Shown here: one piece after another, positions 31,501 to 39,019 of the stretch
Position numbering within the stretch: position 1 is the first letter of the stretch
Layout: each line of letters opens with the position of its first letter
Assembly: GCA_037447655.1 (NCBI GenBank)
Contig: JBBHKE010002097.1
Coordinates: forward strand, 1 to 39,019
Source of the DNA: Zygnema cylindricum
Taxonomy: Eukaryota > Streptophyta > Zygnematophyceae > Zygnematales > Zygnemataceae
Direction: 5' to 3'
DNA: 39,019 nucleotides
Notes under the pieces: model-generated
What the model was told of the DNA's origin: nothing
Databases searched by the model: none
What the model saw: the letters and a program-made list of their open reading frames with translations, nothing else
Translations under genes and position numbers: made by a program

Positions 31501-34500
31501 CATGTACTTTATACACAATGGCCATTAATAATATATATTTGCATATGTATTTTATATATAATGTCAATTATTTCTCAAGGTATAAAACAATCTAAATGTC
31601 TCCTACAAATAATATCCGACTCGATTTCTTAACTGCCTCCTGTTTAAAATATCAACAATAACACCTCTTGTCATAAAAATACTTTTTTTCTCAACAGATC
31701 CAAAAAACCAACAAATGAAAAAAAAAGCATACTAAAAAACAAAAAAAAAATCCAAAAAAAAACTCAAAAAAGCCAGCTCACCTGAATTTCGAACTTATTC
31801 AAGGAGAAATAAAAGAAAAAAAGAGGGAGATCGAGAGAGAGAGAGGCAGAAACAAAACGACATACCAAAAACAAAAAAACAAAACCCACCTGAGTTTCAA
31901 ATTTATTTGGTAGACTCATAATAAAATTATACGCATTTGCGGATTTTGCCGCATTCTCTACCTCCTCGTCCGAAGCTCCCTCCTTCCCATATAAAATATT
32001 TTGTCTTATAGTGGTCGCAAAAAGTGCCGGTTCTTGACTAACTAAACCGATTTGTTTCCGTAACCATTTCAGTTGTAAAGATTTTATGTTAAAACCATCG
32101 ATTAAAATTTCTCCCGAGGAAGGATCATAAAAACGTTCCAACAAAGCAATAACCGTCGATTTTCCTGCAGAGAAAAACATGAAAAAAAAGAGGAAGAGAG
32201 AGGAAGAGGGAGAGGTGGAGAGAAAGAGGAGAGGAGAGTGAAAGGGAGAGAGGGAGAGAAAACGGAGAGGGGATTCCTATAAGTACTGAACAAAAAAATC
32301 TGGAACTCGAAATACCAAATAAAAAAAAAGTGTCAACAAATTGGTAAGAAATAAATTTAAAAACCGGATGTTTGGTAACTGAAAAAAATCCTAAAACACT
32401 TTTAACAAAACCAAAAAGATCCTGTCGATCAACTCAATCAAAAGCCTCAAATCCCATAAAACAGTTCAAAAAAACCTAAATCCAACAAAACAGCCAAAAA
32501 AAAACGAAACGATCCAAAAAAACTGTAAAAAACCAAAAAAAAAAAAAACCCTCACCAGATCCAGAAGCTCCCACGAGAGCGACCGTTTTTCCTCCAGGAA
32601 CTTCAAGACTGAAATCGTTAAAAATTTGAACATCCGGTCGAGAAGGATAAGAAAATGACAAATGTCGCAATTCAATTCGACCTTCGACATTTTCCAAAAT
32701 TTGTCCGTTTTCGTCATCATTGTCGATAGCGGGAATCCTGTCAATCATTTTGAAGATTGCATCCCCATCCCATAGCGATGATGTGGGATGCTGCCACACT
32801 GAGAGAGAAGAGAGAGAGATAGAGAGTTCAAAGAGAGAGAGAGAGATAGAGAGATAGAGAAAGAGATATAGAGATAGATATAGAGAGAGATATAGAGAGA
32901 GATATAGAGATATAATATAATAGAAGATATAGAGAGATAGAGATGTATAGAGAGAGAGATATATATATAGACATATAGGGATAAACTAAGATAGATATAT
33001 AACTAGATGGAGATGAGGAAAACAGTAAACATGGTTAAGGAAGTAAGTGGAGTGAGAGGGACAATAGAAGGAGGGGAGGGGAGAGAGAGGGAGGAGGGGA
33101 GGGAGGGAGGGGAAAGAACGAGGAAAACGGGCGGCGGAGAGGTTGGCACAGTAGAAATGCAAGAGAGGGAGAGGCAAAGATTAAGCACGCAAGAGGGAGG
33201 AGGAGAAAGAATGAAATAAGAGAGGGGGGAGGAGGGAGAACGTAGGGGGGGAATGGAGGGAGAGGAATCACGGGAGTCAAAATGAAACGGAAGAGGATCA
33301 ATGGACGGAAAAGAGATGGGGAGAAGAGAGGAAAGGAAGAACATGATAGTGGGCAAGAAGAACAGAGAGAGAAGCCAAGAGAGAAAGAGAGAAAGTGAGA
33401 GAGCGCGAAAGAAAGGAAAAGAGAGAAAGGGAGAGAGACAAAAAGATCCGGCTATTAAGAAAGAGACTGACAAAGAAGGTAAAGACAGTGACAGATAACA
33501 AACGACTAAAAAACAAAGGAGAAAAAAAAAAAAGAGAGATAAAAAAGAAGAGAAAAGGAAAAAAAAAGAGAAAGGGGAAAAAAGAAAAAAAAACGTACAC
33601 TCCTCCGATAATAACCGAAAATGCCGTCCCCAAAATCTTCCCTCCCGTAGCTTCGCCTTTTATAACAAGTTCTCCTCCAAACCAAAACATAAATGCCCAC
33701 ATACAAAACATCAATCCATTTGCCCCGAGAGCCATACCCTTCGCTAAACCTTGACTTATACCCATTTTCAAACTTTTTTGAAGGTTAACGGAGTACTCAT
33801 CGAGAGCTTTTTTCTCTCCCACGAAAGAATATATGGTTCGAACCGAAGATATTGCTTGTTCTGCGACATTTCCAGCTTGAGAATAGGCCGCCGATTCTTT
33901 CGAAGATAAACCAGTTAAAATTCTCGCATAAAGGATACCAGGAATCGCTAAAACCGGTATAAACGCGGCCATACAAAGAGTTAATTGCCAAACTTGCGAA
34001 AACCCGACAGCAAAACCACCGATAAAAGTCGCCATGTTGTGGATAAAGTTTCCGACCTGGAAACAAAAAACATATATACGGAAAACACACAGAATGAAAA
34101 AATGAACAGAAAAAGTAAACATAAGAAGCAAGAAGGGAAGTTAAGTTTCCGACCTCGATTTTGAGATACGAGGAATGAAAAGGTGTACAAAATAAAAAAA
34201 TGTAAGGAAAAAGCAAAAAAGAAACGAAAAAAACGGAAAAAATACAAAAAAAAACACACCTTTTCTCCTATCGCGTCCTGGAAAAGCAAAGTGTCGGTGG
34301 AAACTCTTCCCACCACATCTGCTGTGGATGATTCGACATCGAAATATCCGACATCTTGTCTTAAAATCGAACGTAAATACATTGATCGAACTCTCGCAGA
34401 TTGTCTCTCTCCAGTTTGCATCCAAAAAGCAACCTCTGCAGAAAAAAAAAAAAAATTGTAAGAAAAACAGCAGGAAATGGTCATGAGCGAGAAATGAGTA

Positions 34501-36008
34501 AGAAATGAGTGCGAAGCGGGTCAGAAATGGGAAAGAAATGAGCAAAAAATGAGTAGGAATTGAAAAGAAAATAAGTCAGAATCGAGTAAAGAGTGAGTAA
34601 GAAATGAGTAAGAATTCAGAAGAAAATGAGTCAGAATTCAGAAAAATATAAGTAAAAAATGATAGGGGAACAGCAACGGATTAGAGGGAAAAAATACGTG
34701 TGTATTATTTGCAAACTCACCAGAATAAAAAGCTCGCACTAAAACCTGAGAATTCTCTTTACACAAATTAGGTTGTAAATTGTTTATTTACACAAGATTG
34801 GTGCTATTTTCACTATTTTCCAAATCTGCAATAATTCATAGATTTACTCTATAAATTACTTATAAAAAACAACAAAAAAGGGTCATCTAAAAGTAAATCC
34901 CAGAAAGGGAGAGGGTTGTCAAAACCTCGGTCATTTCATCTTAGAATAACCATAAAAAAAAGGGAATTAAGGAAAAAAGGTCTAAACTAAAAAAAAACAA
35001 AATTATAAGTAAAAATTGGCCAGACGATAAGAAGAAAAAAAAATCGAGGGCATACTGTCAAAACCACCAAAAAAAGACAAAAAAATCAAAAAAACAAAAT
35101 CCAAATATGGAAATGGAGAGGAGGAGAGAGAGAGAGAGATTTGAAAAATGTGCGTGTTGTGTAAAAAATAGTCATAAATACTTCCCAAACAAAAAGCATT
35201 TTTAACATCCACCGAAAACCTTATTTTCTTACCGTGTTCTTTTGTTTTCAAAAACTAGGATATAGAACCGAAAAGTCTATATGAATCCAGTTGATAAATT
35301 AACAATGGCAGTTACAACTTCCACAAATAAATAAAAAAGGGTTACTATGAATATCAAAAATGATTAAACATTTTAGTTCACATTCATATCAAAAAAAAAA
35401 AATTTGAGGAAGATAGTCAAGTTTAAACGATCAAAAAACTCAAAAACTGAAAAGGGAAATCCAGAGTTACCAAAATTCTTGATTCCTCAAAATTAAAACA
35501 AAAAAACCAAAAAAAAAAAATGAAGTTGAAAATACATTTACAACTCCGGACTGAAAAGGGTAAAAAGCAGAGAGATCGAGCAAGAGAGAGAAAGTGGAAG
35601 AGAGAGGGATGGGGAGAGAGAGGGACGAGAGAGAGGGACGGGGAGAGAGCGGGAGAGGGAGAGGGAGACAGAGAGAAGATAGAGAGGGAGACAGAACCAG
35701 AGAGAGTGAAATAGAGAGAGAGAGGTGGGGAGAGGCAGGGAGAGAAAGAGAGACAACGCAAGAGAGGCAGAAATTCACTGATTAAACGTTCCCAGTATTT
35801 AAAAAAATGCAAAAGCACATAACAAAACAAAACAACTTTACCAAAAAAAAATGATCCACAATATGAGTTATTTAAAATTGAACGTGAGAAAAATAAAAAA
35901 AAATCTCACTCAATCGTATTTTAGGATTTGAAAAGAACGGTTCTGATTTAGGATATCAGATCAAAATGAATACCAGCTTAAGAAATATCCTCCTTGGCAC
36001 CTCTAAGG

Positions 36009-36074
<66 letters not shown>

Positions 36075-37101
36075 GGGGGGGGAGGGGGGGGGGGGGAGGG
36101 AGGGACGGAGGGAGGGACGGCAAGGGAGAGGAGGAGAGAGAGGGGGGCAGAGAGATGGGGGAGAGAATAGAGAGGGATAAAGAGAGGGGGAGAGAGGGGA
36201 GCATAAAAAAAGGGGGAGAGAGGAGGACAGAGAGTGGGATAGAGAGAGAGAGAGCTGTCAGGATAGGGAGAGGGGGCGCAAGGATCGAGGAGAGACTGGA
36301 GAAGAATAAAAATCCACATGACAGCAGGAATATCCAAGCTCATTATCGATACAGTCCCTCGCTCTCCACCCTAGCATTTTCTCTCCCTCTTCCCCACTCC
36401 CTCCCACCTCTTCCCTTCCCCCTCTCCCATCCTCACAAATGCATAAAACATAAATTTACACAAGACAACACTCCATAAAAACATACATTTAACAAGGCAA
36501 TAATGCATAATACATACATTCTAAAGAAACAACATAGTATAACACCTAACAAAATGACAAAATTAAATTTTAAAAAGAAAGCATCACCTTATACATAGAT
36601 TTTATAAAGGGGATATCTCTTGAGAGGCAATATCGCATAAAACATAACTCTAAAAAGACAACATTATATAAAACATAAATTTTAAAATGACAACAATGCA
36701 TAGATTGTTCTCACCTTTGCCACTTCTTTTGAACTTTTCTCCGGACTTTGTTGGTAAAGAGTCCCAAACGAATCCAAAAGTTTACCAAGAAACACAAAAA
36801 AAACAGGAAGAGCGACTCCATTGATTATTGCTCCAAAAGTTCCTAAAAAAATATAAACATAATCAAGTTTGTCCGCATATTTGTACAGTTCCAAGTAACT
36901 GACACAGGGAGCTGGAGGATCTTTCTCTTTTTTCTCTTTATTTTCGGAAGCTTCATCGGTATTACTGTCATCTTCTTCCTTTTTGGTTCTTCCAAATAAA
37001 TCTTTTTTCTTTACAGGATTGCCTTTTGAGTTTGCTTCTACTTTCTCTATTTCCATGGCTTCCTCAACCTCAGTTCCCCCGAAAGGCAACTCTCCAGGCA
37101 T
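28321..37101 (-). CDS. ABCB-type (P-glycoprotein/MDR) transporter gene, 3' part missing
   Basis: A full-size-type ABC exporter of the plant ABCB class, a membrane pump driven by ATP hydrolysis; the substrate cannot be told. Ten clear exons plus one less certain microexon run from ATG 37101 to 28321. Order: acidic N-terminus, TMD1 (exons 1-5), NBD1 (exons 5-8), Glu-rich linker (exon 8), TMD2 (exons 8-10). NBD1 has the A-loop Tyr (FSYPSRPD), Walker A GASGSGKST split by an intron, Q-loop [11 protein letters not shown], signature [13 protein letters not shown], Walker B ILLLDE and H-loop IIAHRLST. About 960 residues are present of ~1250 usual. The final TM helix and NBD2 are absent. A one-base frame problem occurs in exon 5 and another in the microexon. 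It could be a pseudogene, a gene with a very long intron, or a misassembly. Confidence 0.88.
28590..29090 (-). repeat. Two tandem duplicates of the exon 10 acceptor region inside intron 9
   Basis: The sequence around the exon 10 acceptor (cagaatcttatgttaaaggg on the minus strand, plus ~60 nt of exon) recurs with AG at 28803 and 29083, together with flanking intron sequence (agagaaggtcaaaaataaa words). The 28803 copy reads [16 protein letters not shown] and then TAA. The 29083 copy has a one-base insertion. Both are decayed partial exon copies. Confidence 0.85.
29109..29154. repeat. (GGGA)n microsatellite
   Basis: About eleven gggaggga-type tetranucleotide units in ABC intron 9. The plus strand has G-runs able to form G-quadruplexes. 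Confidence 0.95.
29304..29656 (-). CDS. ABC transporter exon 9: TMD2 middle
   Basis: Acceptor CTCCCAG. Reads [60 protein letters not shown] and [20 protein letters not shown]. These are the TM8-TM10 blocks with the canonical [10 protein letters not shown] turn. Ends LVQ|GTGAGA, phase 0. Confidence 0.93.
29951..30563 (-). CDS. ABC transporter exon 8: D-loop, H-loop, linker, start of TMD2
   Basis: Acceptor ATTAATAG. 204 codons: [40 protein letters not shown], then a Gly/Glu-rich linker ([20 protein letters not shown]) and a second GEGEGEKEK patch. [20 protein letters not shown] then opens TMD2, followed by [19 protein letters not shown]. The Glu-rich linker is unusually repetitive. Donor A|GTAAGT, phase 1. 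Confidence 0.92.
30586..30765. repeat. Two AT-rich tandem repeats in ABC intron 7
   Basis: First, about 20-nt units aataatataaatgacag (30586-30635). Then ~28-30 nt units aaaaaaatgaattaatactt (30640-30765). Confidence 0.75.
31183..31281 (-). CDS. ABC transporter exon 7: signature and Walker B
   Basis: Exactly 33 codons, phase 0 at both ends: [26 protein letters not shown] and ILLLDE. The signature has Met in place of the usual Leu of LSGGQ, a conservative change. The donor GAG|GTGAAA separates Walker B from the D-loop ATSALD in exon 8. Confidence 0.93.
31325..31585. repeat. Two-copy ~121-bp repeat in ABC intron 6
   Basis: Words gagatc..acatgaatcccgat (31328 and 31449) and aatgtcaa.tatttctc (about 31377 and 31563) occur twice in order. 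The duplication is diverged. Confidence 0.65.
31782..31889 (-). other. Alternative donor and duplicated tail of ABC exon 6
   Basis: The exon 6 tail ...NKFETQ|GTGGGT is echoed 108 nt downstream as ...NKFEIQ|GTGAGC (donor after 31782). The frame is open throughout, so use of the distal donor would add 36 mostly hydrophobic residues in frame. The distal donor is closer to consensus than the proximal one. Confidence 0.7.
31890..32164 (-). CDS. ABC transporter exon 6: Walker A end, Q-loop
   Basis: After CTGCAG it completes GKST and reads [60 protein letters not shown] and [12 protein letters not shown]. The Gln of SQEP is the Q-loop residue. The main donor is CAG|GTGGGT in phase 0. The frame stays open to an alternative donor 108 nt further on, at 31782. 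Confidence 0.93.
32556..32798 (-). CDS. ABC transporter exon 5: end of TMD1, A-loop and half of Walker A, with frame problem
   Basis: Follows TCTCTCAG. Joined in phase to exon 4 it begins [12 protein letters not shown], comparable to the GQ...A..G..A segment after TM6 in the family. The real domain frame ([44 protein letters not shown]) is one base off. The shift falls in the G-rich stretch at about 32762-32772. The family's SLGQ segment before this is also missing, so an undetected microexon is an alternative. Donor is TCTG|GTGAGG, phase 1. Confidence 0.82.
32800..33590. repeat. Purine-rich tract filling ABC intron 4
   Basis: GAGA, GATA and GGGA low complexity on the plus strand, which is a long polypyrimidine tract in the sense of the gene, running up to the exon 5 acceptor. 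Open frames here are low-complexity artefacts. Confidence 0.8.
33599..34056 (-). CDS. ABC transporter exon 4: TM3-TM5 of TMD1
   Basis: The acceptor is TTTCCAG; reads [20 protein letters not shown], then [40 protein letters not shown] and [20 protein letters not shown]. All are hallmark ABCB TMD1 blocks. Ends near FSVIIGG; the best donor is GT|GTACGT after 33599, with an alternative GTGTAC after 33601. Confidence 0.92.
34090..34153 (-). repeat. Duplicated head of ABC exon 4 inside intron 3
   Basis: Minus strand aggtcggaaacttaac, with an AG just before position 34153, copies the acceptor and first codons (VGNF becomes VGNL) of exon 4, 97 nt upstream of the real one. It is not in frame with exon 4, as 97 is not a multiple of three. 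Confidence 0.65.
34260..34435 (-). CDS. ABC transporter exon 3
   Basis: Starts after TTCTGCAG with [18 protein letters not shown] and continues [19 protein letters not shown] and [14 protein letters not shown]. This is the conserved TM2-to-coupling-helix region; [12 protein letters not shown] and ISEK-like features are diagnostic of ABCB proteins. Ends AAG|GTGTGT in phase 0. Confidence 0.92.
34484..34665. repeat. Degenerate aagaaatgagt tandem repeat in ABC intron 2b
   Basis: Units of about 10-20 nt (gagtaagaaat, gagtcagaatt) repeat over ~180 bp between microexon 2b and exon 3. Confidence 0.75.
34721..34745 (-). CDS. ABC transporter microexon 2b (25 nt)
   Basis: Acceptor TTCTCAG and donor G|GTGAGT frame 25 nt coding VLVRAFYS plus the first base of the Glu in EVAFW. 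It fits the position of VVCVSSYAE in plant ABCB proteins residue for residue in length. Without it TM2 cannot be completed. Confidence 0.75.
35025..35054 (-). CDS. Candidate ABC microexon 2a (YALDFFFLLS)
   Basis: Follows GACAG on the minus strand. Joined to exon 1 it gives EVAK-YALDFFFLL, matching the EVSKYALYFVYLGL pattern of plant ABCB19-like proteins without a gap, and it completes TM2 with exon 2b. No consensus donor lies at the right phase: the nearest GT (ATC|GTCTGG) leaves 29 nt, one short of a frame-preserving length. A T-run of nine within it could hide a one-base indel. Confidence 0.45.
35570..35765. repeat. GAGA-rich tract in ABC intron
   Basis: gagagagg, gggagaga low complexity between exon 1 and the microexons. 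It is polypyrimidine in the gene sense and ends at a TTTTCAG, but what follows that AG does not code a recognisable part of the protein. Confidence 0.75.
36008..36072. repeat. (GA)n microsatellite
   Basis: About 30 uninterrupted ga units in ABC intron 1, followed by G-rich runs to 36120. Confidence 0.95.
36440..36705. repeat. Degenerate ~32-45 nt tandem repeat adjacent to the exon 1 donor
   Basis: Units of the form gcataaaacataaattttaaaaagacaac recur about six times, ending almost at the exon 1 donor (36714). Confidence 0.75.
36715..37101 (-). CDS. ABC transporter exon 1: N-terminus and TM1
   Basis: ATG at 37101; 129 codons, ending in phase 0 at the donor AAG|GTGAGA. A ~65-residue charged, low-complexity N-terminus ([20 protein letters not shown]) precedes [20 protein letters not shown] and the first TM helix with [26 protein letters not shown]...[12 protein letters not shown] fits the ABCB family start. 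The extent and charge of the N-terminus are larger than in many plant members. Confidence 0.88.
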
Positions 37102-39019
37102 TTTTTAACTAATATTTTTTTTGTTTTTTTGGTTTGGTTTTTGTATGTTTTTTCACGTTAATTTTACTTTAAATATCTCATACATATCCAGAAACAAAAA
37201 TTTTAAGAATTTAAGCAGATTTTGATCCAGAAACCCTAAATATTTTCTGCCAAACTGCGGCTGCTCGAACTTAAAAATTCATTTTAATAAGGAATTTTAA
37301 GAAAGCATCATTTTGTAAAAGCATTTATTAAAAGCATTTTTTTATGTCAGAAACAGGACACTTGAAAATGAATCTACACAGTATCAAAGAAGCTGTCAGG
37401 CTTTATTTTCGAATTGGTCGCTAAAAGACAAAACTAAACGTTTTCTGTGTGCAGAAACGAAGCATGAAGTTTCACTGACAAGAGAGTTCCGTACGGAACA
37501 CCTAATTGTACGACGTGACACTTGCACCGCCACACGTTTTCTTACAGGAGTTTGTAGACCACACGTATTTTCTTTTATTTTTTCTTTTCTAAGGTTTCTT
37601 TTTGCTTGTTTCGTTTTAATTTTTTTCAGTGCCCGATATTTCGATTATTCGCCGGCGCAAAAAGTCAAAATTGCTGCAAAAAATTTCGGCAGTTTGGAGT
37701 TTGACAGGAAGGTGACGAAAAAAATCTGTCGCTGGCATTTAGGTCACGCCGAACGACTAATAATGAAATCTTTATTTTTTCAATGTGAAAGTTGTTTGTT
37801 TCTGTAGTGAATACACCTGTAAGCCACTTAGGGTATGCCACATTGCCATCCGGAAACTTTCTGCTGCTTTTTCTTTTCTCCTTGTCCTTTTGTCGATTTT
37901 TTATTGACACAAAGGATTATGGAAATTATCGAAATTCCGAAACAAGACCGCGGTTCCGACCAAAGATACGTTTCTGTGCGTATTTTATGGAATCTCTAGC
38001 GAAGCTTATCGTAAAATTTGTCGGCGCTTGGAATTCTGTTTTTTAACAATTGTGTTTGGCAAATTCTAGGTAGTTGGCTCTTCGACAGTCGCCACTTGAT
38101 TACATTAAGCTGGCACCGACAAGCATTTGTAGTATGGCGGTGACACAATTTTCACGATCCACTTTTTGGCTTTTCCAATTAGAAGTCACATGATTTTGAT
38201 TCGTCGGTTTGTCAAAAATATGGTCCGTTCGTAAAAGCAAACGATAAAAAGGCCGGACTTTCTTTAGGCGGCCCTCGGTAAGCGTACGGCTACGGTTACT
38301 GGAAGCCGTATCTTTAGGTCGGGCCATTCGTCCGCAAACTCGCAATGTCCGAACGTAATATCTGTACCAGCGGGAGGTAAGAATATGACTTGTACGGAAT
38401 GTACTATTTGTGCGCTCATATTTTACAGTGAAACGTTTTAGGGTGGGGCTCCATCAGGTGAAAAGTGAGGTCGTTTAATGGAAAACGTTCCTTTTTTAAC
38501 CAAATCGTAGTGTTCTTTTATATATATACTGATATACAAAACGTGTTTACTAAAGATTCGACAAGACTCTCCAAAATTATGGGTGACAACGTCGACTGTC
38601 AGTTTTGAGTTTCCGAACCAAAAGCTCTTTCTATCCACTGTCTGATTAGCGCAGGGAGGACACTAGCCACACTTTGGACTTATATGATTGGTACACTTGG
38701 AACTAAAATATATGATCCCAAGCGGACGAGCGATGACAACATAGCAATTGGGAAAAGGCCATAGCCTCCAGACAGGGTGGATTCAAATCCACCAAAACCA
38801 ACAAAAAAATCTTTGTCGGAGGATATCCTCTAAGTTTATTATAAAAATCGCGATGGTTAAACCATCTAAGTACAAAGCATAGTTCAAAAGTAGGTGACCG
38901 TACGCCCATACAATATGCCTATTGTATGCAAAACATACAATATGGCCTTAAGACCCATATTGTATTGGCCTCAAAATGAAATAAAATAGTAACAGGGTTG
39001 AGTTGCACATGGATCGATA
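37102..39019. other. Upstream flank of the ABC gene, no recognised gene
   Basis: Poly-A/T runs lie next to the start codon. No TATA box position can be argued and open frames are under 85 residues. Near the end are two neighbouring hairpins, catacaata...tattgtatg (38907-38928) and atacaatatgg...ccatattgtat (38935-38965), made of the same words. Confidence 0.5.

Noticed and set aside
35208-35240. 22-nt candidate microexon (acceptor CCTAG, donor CACG|GTAAGA) in the ABC gene
   Set aside because: Its length would shift the frame, and its translation (FLKTKEH) is hydrophilic where a TM helix is required.
35465-35548. Candidate exon after TTTTCAG ([17 protein letters not shown])
   Set aside because: It is hydrophobic and open but does not align with the family and would make TM2 far too long. 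The Phe run is poly-T.
38640-38800. Possible tRNA or SINE (ggattcaaatccacc)
   Set aside because: The T-loop-like word gives an eight-base loop or mismatched stem. No acceptor stem or good A box can be built.
1-39019. CRISPR arrays, bacterial operons, rRNA genes
   Set aside because: No spaced identical repeats with unique spacers, no ribosome binding pattern and no rRNA-like sequence. The introns show that the DNA is eukaryotic.

Overview
The window is nuclear DNA of a eukaryote. It is AT-rich and full of poly-A, purine/pyrimidine tracts and microsatellites, and it has spliceosomal introns with ordinary GT...AG borders. The one clear host gene, on the minus strand at about 28.3-37.1 kb, encodes a full-size-type ABCB (P-glycoprotein/MDR) transporter whose residues follow land-plant ABCB proteins closely (e.g. 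GERQ and [10 protein letters not shown]). I therefore suspect a green-lineage organism, perhaps a streptophyte alga or early plant. That is an inference from one gene.

Layout. 0-4.3 kb: low-complexity DNA, tandem repeats and a duplicated segment; no gene. 4.3-15.3 kb: a graveyard of small DNA transposons. One family is a ~220 bp foldback MITE ending CACCGTG and flanked by TA. Two others are hAT-type elements, two copies of which keep 8-bp target duplications. There is also a tRNA-derived SINE-like unit. No host gene was found here. 15.3-24.9 kb: a candidate 9.6 kb autonomous transposon with matching terminal inverted repeats. It carries a four-exon DDE transposase (pogo/DDE_1 type) that is now broken. 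Inside the first transposase intron lies a second, same-strand gene: a Glu-rich acidic region followed, after one TAG codon, by a 201-residue protein with a C-terminal coiled coil. A 67-bp tandem array and many CGACGA inverted repeats follow. The small CACCGTG MITEs have the same termini and TA targets, so this transposase family may have moved them. 24.9-27.4 kb: a second hAT-type copy, a MITE and non-genic DNA. 28.3-37.1 kb: the ABC transporter. 37.1-39 kb: nothing recognisable.

ABC gene. Ten well-supported exons plus one less certain microexon give about 960 residues: TMD1, a complete NBD1, the linker and most of TMD2. The last TM segment and NBD2 are not found down to position 1, so the gene is truncated or continues far away. 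Two reading-frame problems near the 5' half and several duplicated exon edges inside introns suggest an ageing or recently rearranged gene, or assembly errors.

Most notable are the nested-gene transposon with its private repeat system, four in-frame nonsense codons there that are all TAG, and repeated duplication of splice-junction fragments in the ABC gene.
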